From assembly GCA_002482405.1 (NCBI GenBank), contig DLFX01000237.1, forward strand, positions 14,065-21,358: a stretch of DNA of 7,294 nucleotides, in the 5' to 3' direction. Of the stretch, positions 1 through 6,040 are shown piece by piece (within the stretch, counting starts at the first letter, position 1; every line of letters begins with the position of its first letter). A model generated the notes under the pieces. The model saw only the letters and a list, made by a program, of their open reading frames with translations. It was not told the DNA's origin and did not search any database. Source of the stretch: Firmicutes bacterium UBA7709. Its GTDB lineage: Bacteria; Bacillota_A; Clostridia; Peptostreptococcales; Anaerovoracaceae. A program made the position numbers and the translations under genes.

Positions 1-2
1 CC

Positions 3-1715
3 AGGACCGGAGAACTTCTGGAAGCCAATCCTGCCATATTAAATTACTTTGGATACACGAGGGAAGAGGTGATCGGCCGAAGGGTCCAGGAATTCAACCT
101 CTTACCTCCTGAAATACTGGATGAAAAGTTTAACAGTGAAATAAACGGAGTTTTGTTTTCCGCCGCTCCCCATATCCTCAGAAGCGGGGAAACAAGGCTT
201 TTTGACGCATATGCATCGGTCATTTTAGACGGAGGGAGCAGGCTGCTCTATGCCATATTATTCGATGTGACCGACAGGGAGAAGTACCGGAGCGAGATGC
301 TGCACGAAAGAGAACTGCTGAGCACCACGCTGAAATCCATCGGGGACGGCGTGGTCACGGCAGACGCCCTGGGTATGATCACCAGCATAAACAGCGTCGC
401 GGAGAAATTGACGGGCTGGAATAGCGGCATGGCAATGGACAGGCCTTTTACGGACGTGTTTATCCTGCGGAACGAATACACCGGAGCGACGGTTGAAAAC
501 CCCATTCGCAAGGTGCTTGAAACGGGGCGCGTAATCGGTCTCGCAAACCACACGGAGCTGGTAAACAGACACGGGGAATGCATACCCATCGCAGACAGCG
601 CGGCGCCCATCAGGATGGAAGACGGACGGATATTCGGCGTTGTCATGGTGTTCCGCGACGTCAGCGACGAAAAGGAGCACAACCGGCAAATCGAATTTTT
701 AAGCTTCCATGATTCTCTGACCGGACTTTATAACAGGAGCTACATGGAAAGAGCTCTGAGCCGTTTGGATACGGCGGAGAATTTGCCGATTTCCGTGGTC
801 ATGGGAGATGTCAACGGGCTGAAGCTCACAAACGATGTTTTCGGACATAAAGCGGGGGATGCCCTGCTGTGGAATGTGGCTAAACTCCTCGAGGAAAGGT
901 GTAAAGCGGGAGATATCATCGCCCGCTGGGGAGGAGATGAATTTGTTATTTTCATGCCCCGGACCGATCAGAACACAGCGGAGGAATTCATTCAAAACTT
1001 AAAAAGCGCCCATATCGGCATCAATGGAAGCAACTTGCGCCTCAGCCTGTCTCTTGGCTGCGCAACCAAAGATTCGGAGGATCAGAGCCTCCCGGATGGA
1101 CTGCGGGAAGCCGAGGAATCCATGTATCACCAGAAACTTCTGGACGGCAAGAGCTATCGGAATGCGATTCTCAACACCCTGCTTGCCACCCTTTACGAAA
1201 AGAGCAATGAGACGGAAGAGCATTCAAAACGGCTGGAGCGGTATTGCCATTCCATCGGCCGGCAGTTCCGGCTTTCATCAAAAGAGATGGACGAGCTTTC
1301 CCTGCTTGCGCTCCTGCATGATATCGGCAAGGTCGGCATCGATTCAAATATTCTGAAGAAAACAGAGGCTCTTACATCCGCAGAGTGGGATGAGATAAAA
1401 CGCCATCCTGAGATCGGCTACCGCATCGCTCAGGCCACGCCGGAGCTGGCGGTGGTAGCGGATTTGATACTGTCCCACCATGAGCGCTGGGATGGAAGCG
1501 GTTATCCGCGGGGATTGAAGGGCGCGGAGATACCGCTTCCCTGCCGCATCCTGGCGGTGGCCGACGCATACGACGCGATGATGAGCGACAGAGAATACAG
1601 AAACGCCATGAGCAGAGAAGACGCTGTTTACGAGCTGGAGAAAAACGCGGGAACGCAATTCGAGCCCGGTATTGTAAAATTTTTTGCCGGGGCTCTGCGA
1701 AAGTATACAGAATAA
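3..1715 (+). CDS. PAS-PAS-GGDEF-HD-GYP cyclic di-GMP turnover protein, 5' end cut off
   Basis: The frame is open from the left edge, so the true start lies outside; a GTG at 69 sits inside a PAS fold (upstream codons read TGELLEANPAILNYFGY) and is not the start. Numbering from the codon at 3 (570 residues): PAS 1 about 1-95, PAS 2 about 104-225, GGDEF 236-395 (HDSLTGLYNR at 236, GGDEF at 310-314), HD-GYP 395-570. GGDEF domains make c-di-GMP from two GTP; HD-GYP domains hydrolyse it. Both look intact. HD-GYP metal ligands are visible: ETEEH (403-407), HD (439-440), H468, HHE (492-494), GYP (500-502) and a later VADAYD. The E four residues before H407 is the position associated with trimetal sites. 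The product-inhibition site expected five residues before GGDEF reads KAGD (301-304), not RxxD, so feedback inhibition may be weak. No membrane segment is visible in the part present. It probably shares a transcript with the chemoreceptor 18 bases downstream. Net direction of c-di-GMP change cannot be told from sequence. Confidence 0.93.
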   Translation, partial: RTGELLEANPAILNYFGYTREEVIGRRVQEFNLLPPEILDEKFNSEINGVLFSAAPHILRSGETRLFDAYASVILDGGSRLLYAILFDVTDREKYRSEMLHERELLSTTLKSIGDGVVTADALGMITSINSVAEKLTGWNSGMAMDRPFTDVFILRNEYTGATVENPIRKVLETGRVIGLANHTELVNRHGECIPIADSAAPIRMEDGRIFGVVMVFRDVSDEKEHNRQIEFLSFHDSLTGLYNRSYMERALSRLDTAENLPISVVMGDVNGLKLTNDVFGHKAGDALLWNVAKLLEERCKAGDIIARWGGDEFVIFMPRTDQNTAEEFIQNLKSAHIGINGSNLRLSLSLGCATKDSEDQSLPDGLREAEESMYHQKLLDGKSYRNAILNTLLATLYEKSNETEEHSKRLERYCHSIGRQFRLSSKEMDELSLLALLHDIGKVGIDSNILKKTEALTSAEWDEIKRHPEIGYRIAQATPELAVVADLILSHHERWDGSGYPRGLKGAEIPLPCRILAVADAYDAMMSDREYRNAMSREDAVYELEKNAGTQFEPGIVKFFAGALRKYTE

Positions 1716-1721
1716 AAATAA

Positions 1722-1728
1722 AAAGGAG
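1722..1728 (+). promoter_or_regulatory. Ribosome binding site that decides the chemoreceptor start
   Basis: AAAGGAG overlaps the G of the first in-frame GTG (1728), so that codon cannot be the start. GTG 1734 lies 5 bases and TTG 1737 lies 8 bases after the motif; either could serve. No hairpin or T-run lies between the stop of the upstream gene (1713-1715) and this site, which supports cotranscription. Confidence 0.75.
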
Positions 1729-1733
1729 TGAGT

Positions 1734-4700
1734 GTGTTGCTGAAATCTTTTTCCATCAAAACAAAGTTAGTGATTCTGGTTGTCATTCCGCTGCTTGCGG
1801 CTCTGGCCGTAACCTACATCGGGTTTCACTATGTAGACCGGATCAGCTCTAATCTGAAGGGAGCTCTGTATGATGAGGGGTTCCAAAACATTTCGCTGGT
1901 TTTGAACGCCGACAGGGATTTTTATCAGGCCAAGGAGTGCATAGACGACCTCATCATCCAGAATTATCAGGGCCTTCTGACCGAGGATTCCAAAAAGGAG
2001 CTGCTGGCCGGCGTGGATGAAAATGTCGGTCAGACCGGCGACCGCCTGAAACAGGCCAACGATATTCTGTCTCAGGATAAGGAGAAGTGGGGGAAGCTCA
2101 AGAGTGAAACCACCGGCAAGACGGTCTTTGAACACTATGCCGACTTTGAGGATAAACTTGCGGCGTGGTCCAAGATGACGGATGATGTCGCAAATACATA
2201 TGCAACATCCGAGAAATGGGAGGCTTCCTTCAATGACGCGCGGGACGACATAAACGCGATGGGCGAGCTGATCGAAGCCGGCATTCAGCAATCCATTGCC
2301 GCCGAGGGTGCGAATAAGGCCGCTATGGAGAGAATGATGGTGATCATCGACATCATCGTCTTAGTGGTGGTCGCCCTTTTGGCCGTTTTCATCATCGGGT
2401 CGATTACCGGGCCGATGAAAAAGACCGTCGAAATGCTTCAGGAGTTGGCAAAGGGGCACTTTGGCAGACGGCTCGATCTGGGCCGGAAGGATGAAATCGG
2501 AGTGATGGCGGATACCCTGGACCTTTATGCAGAGGGTATAAAGATGAACGTACTCGGTGCAATGAAGAAGATCGCCGGAGGCGACCTCGACATTGAAATA
2601 AATTCCGACGATCCTGAGGATGAGGTCAGCCCCACGATGAAGACGACGGTTGAAACGCTGAGGGCCTTGGTGAAAGAAGCCCAGATGCTGGCGGAAGCCG
2701 CGGTGGAGGGCAGGCTGGAAACCAGAGGCGACGCGGAGAAATTCCAGGGCGGATACAGGGAGATCATATCCGGAATAAACGGCACCCTGGACGCGATCTC
2801 AAAGCCGCTGGACGTAGCAAAGGATTTCATCGTCTCACTGGCGGGGGGTACGCAGATGGACATGATCCCCGACGCGGACAGCTACAGGGGTTATTACGGC
2901 GACCTGATCGGAAGTCTCAACAGCGTATTGGGCTCTCTCCTGAACATGCTCTCCGAAATCGGAGGCTTGACGGAAGCGGCGACCGAAGGAGACCTGGGGC
3001 ACCGCGCCGATATTTCCAAACTGAAGGGCGGATATGCGTCGCTGGTTCAGGGCATCAACGATACTCTGGACGCCATCATCGGACCTTTGAACATGACGGC
3101 GGGCTACATCGAGCAGATCGGAAGGGGAGAGATTCCCGAGAGGATCACGGAAGAGGCGAAGGGAGACTTCGACGGCATCAGAAACAGCATCAACTCCTGC
3201 ATCGACGGTCTGGGCGGCCTGGCGGAGGGGAACGAAGTCCTCGGCAGAATGGCTGTGAACGACTACACGAGGAAAGTGGAAGGCAGGTATCAGGGGATCT
3301 ACGCGCAGATCGCAGAGTCCGTCAATGAGGTCAACGACAGGACAAACATGGTAATCCACGCGATTCAGAACATGGCGGTGGGAGAGTTTGGACAGCTCGA
3401 GGAGTTCAAAAGGATCGGGAAACGGAGTGAAAACGATATTCTGATGCCCGCGTCCATCGGCATGATGGAGAGCATAAAAGCGCTGGTGGATGAAGCCGCC
3501 ATGCTGTCGGCCGCCGCGGTGGAAGGAAATCTTTCAACGAGGGGCGACACGGAAAAGTTCAGGGGAGAGTATGCAAATGTGGTAAGGGGAGTAAACGACA
3601 CCCTTGACGCGGTCATCGCTCCGGTGAACGAAGCAAGGAAGGTGCTGCAGGAAATGGAGCGGGGAAACCTTCATCAGAGGATGGAAGGGGACTACAGAGG
3701 AGACCACGCAGCCATCAAGACGGCGATGAACGGGACGATCCAGAGCCTCAGAAGCTATATCGAGGAAATTTCCAGCGTGCTGACGGAAATCAGCCGCGGA
3801 AATCTGAACCTTTCCATCACAGGGGACTACAAAGGAGATTTTGTAGAGATCAAAGATTCGCTGAACAACATCATCGGCTCTCTGAACCAGGTGATGGGGG
3901 ATATCAGCGAGGCGGCGGAGCAGGTGGCTTCCGGATCAAAGCAGGTATCTGACGGCAGTCAGGCCCTCTCCCAGGGGTCTACGGAACAGGCAAGCTCTGT
4001 TCAGGAGCTCAACGCTTCCATCACGGAAATCGCTGCCCAGACAAAACAGAACGCGGTGAATGCAAACCAGGCAAGCGACCTGGCGCGGGGGGCGAGGGAC
4101 AACGCGGAAAAGGGCAACGCCCAGATGAGAGACATGCTCAGATCCATGGCCGAGATCAACGACTCCTCCGCCAATATCTCGAAGATCATCAAGGTCATTG
4201 ACGATATTGCGTTCCAGACCAACATCCTGGCGCTGAACGCGGCCGTAGAGGCGGCCCGGGCAGGCCAGCACGGCAAGGGCTTTGCGGTGGTGGCCGAGGA
4301 GGTAAGGACCCTTGCGGCGAGAAGCGCGGCGGCAGCCAGCGAGACTACGGAGCTCATCGAAGGCTCCATCAGCAAGGTGCAGGCCGGCACGAAGATAGCC
4401 AATGAGACGGCGTCCGCCCTGACAAATATCGTGGAGGAAATCGAAAAGTCGGCAAGCCTCGTGGAAACCATCGCGGAGGCTTCCAACGAACAGGCTACCG
4501 GAATATCTCAGATCAACAACGGAGTCGACCAGGTCGCCAAGGTCATTCAGAACAATTCCGCAACTGCCGAGGAGAGCGCCGCCGCAAGCGAGGAGCTTTC
4601 CGGTCAGGCGGAGCTTCTGAAGGAGATGATGGGCAGGTTCAGGCTGAACGGCAGATCGGCAGCCCCGGCCAGGCTTTTGGAGGGCAGAGTCCGCGCAGGA

Positions 4701-4766
4701 GAAAAAACCCTCTCTGAGCCAGCAGATAAAATAGATTTGAGGGATGGAGCTCTTGACAAATATTGA
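1734..4766 (+). CDS. Methyl-accepting chemotaxis protein with a long poly-HAMP array
   Basis: Transmembrane chemoreceptor of 1010 residues (numbered from GTG 1734; TTG 1737 is an equally fair start). TM1 is about 12-33, an extracellular, mostly helical sensor domain of about 170 residues follows, TM2 is about 203-224, then a HAMP domain (224-272). After this come about ten more HAMP-like units, starting near residues 273, 315, 364, 408, 456, 499, 538, 586, 634 and 679. Units at 315, 408 and 586 form one subtype (AAxEGxL...GGY/GEY...GxNDTLDA-like). The signalling domain (about 719-975) has the hairpin tip [18 protein letters not shown] at 827, which docks CheA and CheW. Both arms align without gaps to my memory of E. 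coli Tsr, suggesting the 36-heptad class. The C-terminus (DGALDKY) lacks a CheR-tethering NWETF-type pentapeptide. The length is about twice that of a standard receptor, owing to the HAMP array. The ligand is not predictable. It follows the GGDEF/HD-GYP gene closely and ends before a strong terminator. Confidence 0.96.
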   Translation: MLLKSFSIKTKLVILVVIPLLAALAVTYIGFHYVDRISSNLKGALYDEGFQNISLVLNADRDFYQAKECIDDLIIQNYQGLLTEDSKKELLAGVDENVGQTGDRLKQANDILSQDKEKWGKLKSETTGKTVFEHYADFEDKLAAWSKMTDDVANTYATSEKWEASFNDARDDINAMGELIEAGIQQSIAAEGANKAAMERMMVIIDIIVLVVVALLAVFIIGSITGPMKKTVEMLQELAKGHFGRRLDLGRKDEIGVMADTLDLYAEGIKMNVLGAMKKIAGGDLDIEINSDDPEDEVSPTMKTTVETLRALVKEAQMLAEAAVEGRLETRGDAEKFQGGYREIISGINGTLDAISKPLDVAKDFIVSLAGGTQMDMIPDADSYRGYYGDLIGSLNSVLGSLLNMLSEIGGLTEAATEGDLGHRADISKLKGGYASLVQGINDTLDAIIGPLNMTAGYIEQIGRGEIPERITEEAKGDFDGIRNSINSCIDGLGGLAEGNEVLGRMAVNDYTRKVEGRYQGIYAQIAESVNEVNDRTNMVIHAIQNMAVGEFGQLEEFKRIGKRSENDILMPASIGMMESIKALVDEAAMLSAAAVEGNLSTRGDTEKFRGEYANVVRGVNDTLDAVIAPVNEARKVLQEMERGNLHQRMEGDYRGDHAAIKTAMNGTIQSLRSYIEEISSVLTEISRGNLNLSITGDYKGDFVEIKDSLNNIIGSLNQVMGDISEAAEQVASGSKQVSDGSQALSQGSTEQASSVQELNASITEIAAQTKQNAVNANQASDLARGARDNAEKGNAQMRDMLRSMAEINDSSANISKIIKVIDDIAFQTNILALNAAVEAARAGQHGKGFAVVAEEVRTLAARSAAAASETTELIEGSISKVQAGTKIANETASALTNIVEEIEKSASLVETIAEASNEQATGISQINNGVDQVAKVIQNNSATAEESAAASEELSGQAELLKEMMGRFRLNGRSAAPARLLEGRVRAGEKTLSEPADKIDLRDGALDKY

Positions 4767-4791
4767 TGTGTAGATAGCTTTTGTTCTCTTA

Positions 4792-4884
4792 TTATGCGCG
4801 CCAGGGCCGCTTTAGAGAGTTCCCCAAAACCCTCGGATGATAAAAAATATCCACAGATGATAAAAAATTTCCTGGCGCGCATAA
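4792..4884. repeat. 93-bp segment bounded by perfect 14-bp inverted repeats
   Basis: TTATGCGCGCCAGG (4792-4805) is repeated as its exact reverse complement CCTGGCGCGCATAA (4871-4884), with 65 bases between. Each arm contains the palindrome GCGCGC. The segment lies wholly downstream of the chemoreceptor stop and upstream of its terminator. It carries no convincing ORF and no clear target-site duplication. It could be a small non-autonomous terminal-inverted-repeat element, a long-looped RNA hairpin in the 3' untranslated region, or paired protein-binding sites. The sequence does not decide between these. Confidence 0.7.
4836..4868. repeat. Two direct copies of GATGATAAAAAAT, 20 bases apart
   Basis: The 13-base sequence occurs exactly at 4836-4848 and 4856-4868, so starts are spaced by 20 bases, close to two DNA helical turns. 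Both copies lie inside the loop of the 14-bp inverted repeat. The AT-rich phasing could suit a DNA-binding protein or bent DNA; no function is evident. Confidence 0.6.
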
Positions 4885-4887
4885 ATC

Positions 4888-4940
4888 AGGAGCTGGGCAG
4901 AAGCGATTTCTCAATCGTTTCCGCCCAGCTCCTTTTGTCT
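4888..4940 (+). terminator. Intrinsic terminator after the chemoreceptor gene
   Basis: Arms 4888-4908 and 4913-4933 pair over 21 positions with one A-C mismatch and one G-U wobble, closed by the four-base loop TCTC. The base is an 11-bp GC-rich perfect stem starting AGGAGCTGGGC. TTTT follows at 4933-4936, then GTCTTT. The T-run is only on the plus-strand exit side, so it mainly terminates the chemoreceptor transcript, 120 bases after its stop. On the minus strand the same hairpin is not followed by a T-run, so it is a weaker terminator for the convergent nudC. Confidence 0.88.
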
Positions 4941-5019
4941 TTCAATTAATTGGCCTCGCCCGGGTCCTTTTGTCCTTCGATCAATTGCCTTCTCCCGGGT
5001 CCTTTTGTCCGTCAATAAA
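4930..5019. repeat. 35-bp tandem repeat, two full copies and one partial, overlapping the nudC 3' end
   Basis: The start TCCTTTTGTC recurs at 4930, 4965 and 5000, exactly 35 bases apart. Copies 4930-4964 and 4965-4999 match at 29 of 35 positions; the third (from 5000) matches for about 20 bases and then diverges into nudC coding sequence. On the minus strand the nudC end reads DGQKDPGEGN-stop. The next copy, in a shifted frame, reads EGQKDPGEAN-stop, so the C-terminal codons and stop have been duplicated. The outermost copy begins in the right arm and T-run of the terminator. Confidence 0.85.
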
Positions 5020-5841
5020 CCATTGGATCAATCTTCCGGCGATGCTGTGACTTCCGGGCCGTTCCGGAAGGCCGGCGACGCTGAAGAAGTCCGCCTCGTC
5101 GATTTCCACCCCGTCGGTCGTTACTTCTCCGCTCTCGTATTCCGCGGTAAGCCCTATCATCAGGGAGTCAGGAAAGGGCCATGGCTGACTCGCAAAATAT
5201 CGAATGTTTTTTATCTTGATTCCGGTTTCCTCATACACCTCGCGTTTGGCGCAGGCTTCAATGGATTCCCCCGGCTCCATAAACCCGGCGATAGTGCTGA
5301 ACCAGCGCTCCCGGAAACCCTTGTTGTGGGCGAGGAGCAGTTTATCCTCTTTTACCACCGCGATGATGATGGCGGGGGATATCCTGGGATAGATCACATT
5401 CCCGCAGGAAGGGCATCTTCTTGCCCTTTCGGCGTTGTCTTTCAGAGTCGGTCCGCCGCAGACGCCGCAATACCTGTTTTGTCTGCTCCAGCCGGCAAGG
5501 TGCACCGCCCTTGAAGCGACCAGGCCCATATTTTCTCCGATCCTGTCATACATCGTCCTGAGGCTTTGGAAAACCATGCCGTCGGGAATGGAGGCGGAGG
5601 GTTCCCAGGGAAGGAAGAAACAGTGGAAACCGTCTATGGCCCCAAGGTATTCGACGTCTTCGTTTTCGAGAAGGTCTGAACCAAAATCGTTCAGGTCGGG
5701 GAAAACCACCTCGTCTTCCGCCGCCCCCTTCTTTACAAGCAATTTGTCGGCGTCTGCCGCAAACACGACGGAGTGGGCGATATCACCTGCGGGGAGATCC
5801 TGCGACGGGATATATCTTTCGTAAATACTGCTGAATAACAT
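4981..5841 (-). CDS. nudC: NAD(H) pyrophosphatase / RNA deNADding Nudix hydrolase NudC
   Basis: The 286-residue protein splits NAD(H) into NMN(H) and AMP, and in characterised members removes the NAD cap from RNA. Signature parts are present in family order: a variable N-terminal domain (1-118), a zinc ribbon with C125, C128, C143 and C146 (YCGVCGG and CPSCG), then YPR at 151-153, and a complete Nudix box starting G186 (GFMEPGE, then REVYEETGI to 208) with the metal-binding glutamates. The NudC-specific motif SQPWPFP is at 218-224 and separates it from general Nudix proteins. E. coli NudC is about 257 residues, so the length is slightly above the family norm. The ATG at 5839-5841 is preceded by AAAGG at 5855-5851 with 9 bases between, supporting this start. 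It converges on the chemoreceptor gene and is divergent from the receiver-domain gene. Its last 19 or so bases belong to a tandem repeat. Confidence 0.95.
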   Translation of the reverse strand: MLFSSIYERYIPSQDLPAGDIAHSVVFAADADKLLVKKGAAEDEVVFPDLNDFGSDLLENEDVEYLGAIDGFHCFFLPWEPSASIPDGMVFQSLRTMYDRIGENMGLVASRAVHLAGWSRQNRYCGVCGGPTLKDNAERARRCPSCGNVIYPRISPAIIIAVVKEDKLLLAHNKGFRERWFSTIAGFMEPGESIEACAKREVYEETGIKIKNIRYFASQPWPFPDSLMIGLTAEYESGEVTTDGVEIDEADFFSVAGLPERPGSHSIAGRLIQWFIDGQKDPGEGN

Positions 5842-5892
5842 AATGCGTTGCCTTTCTTTTTGTCTCTGTGCGTCCTTTGAGCGCGCCCTTTA

Positions 5893-5921
5893 AGTATAGC
5901 TGTTTTTTCTTGAAATTAAAA
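5893..5921 (-). promoter_or_regulatory. Probable nudC promoter
   Basis: On the minus strand TATACT (5898-5893) is a good -10 box about 50 bases before the nudC ATG. A 17-base spacer leads to TTTTAA (5921-5916), a poor -35 box, so the promoter is weak or assisted. It interlocks with the plus-strand promoter, whose -35 box sits in this spacer. Confidence 0.45.
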
Positions 5922-5938
5922 GAATAAAGTAATAAAAT
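5910..5938 (+). promoter_or_regulatory. Sigma-A-type promoter for the receiver-domain gene
   Basis: TTGAAA (5910-5915), a 17-base AT-rich spacer, and TAAAAT (5933-5938) fit a housekeeping promoter with two mismatches in total to the consensus hexamers. Transcription would start near 5945, giving a leader of about 95 bases. No flagellar sigma-28 (TAAA-N15-GCCGATAA) site was seen here. Confidence 0.6.
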
Positions 5939-5972
5939 GGACTAAATCAAGATACAGAGCTGTTACTATTCA

Positions 5973-5987
5973 CGGCCAATGTGGCCG
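5973..5987. promoter_or_regulatory. Small palindrome in the leader, CGGCCA-ATG-TGGCCG
   Basis: A perfect 6-bp inverted repeat with a three-base centre lies about 30 bases after the predicted start of transcription and 53 bases before the ATG. It could be an operator or a short RNA hairpin. It lacks a T-run, so it is not a terminator. Confidence 0.4.
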
Positions 5988-6040
5988 CATAAACGCGCTA
6001 TTCTGCTTAAAATAACCATCTGAAACGCAAGGAGGGCCCT

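Noticed and set aside
69..71. GTG 69 as the true start of the GGDEF/HD-GYP gene
   Set aside because: The frame is open upstream and encodes the first part of a PAS domain, and no Shine-Dalgarno motif is at a suitable distance.
1767..2291. 174-codon minus-strand ORF inside the chemoreceptor sensor region
   Set aside because: It is a shadow of the plus-strand coding frame with no own domain or start signals.
4847..4855. DnaA-box-like ATATCCACA in AT-rich sequence
   Set aside because: It is a single site with one mismatch to TTATCCACA, with no cluster and no replication gene nearby, so it is not evidence of an origin.
4604..4882. 92-codon minus-strand ORF overlapping the chemoreceptor end and the inverted repeat
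   Set aside because: It is mostly antisense to a certain gene, shows no recognisable domain and runs through the inverted repeat.
4930..5019. CRISPR array reading of the 35-base repeats
   Set aside because: The copies are directly adjacent without spacers, and they include coding sequence of nudC.
5979..6023. 14-codon leader ORF (ATG 5979 to TGA 6021-6023)
   Set aside because: It has no ribosome binding site, and the ATG is the centre of the small palindrome. No attenuation-type peptide is evident.
5945..6040. Possible c-di-GMP (GEMM) riboswitch in the leader, prompted by ACGCAAGGAGGGCC
   Set aside because: The paired stems and tetraloop/receptor parts of GEMM are absent, and the match is explained by the Shine-Dalgarno motif.
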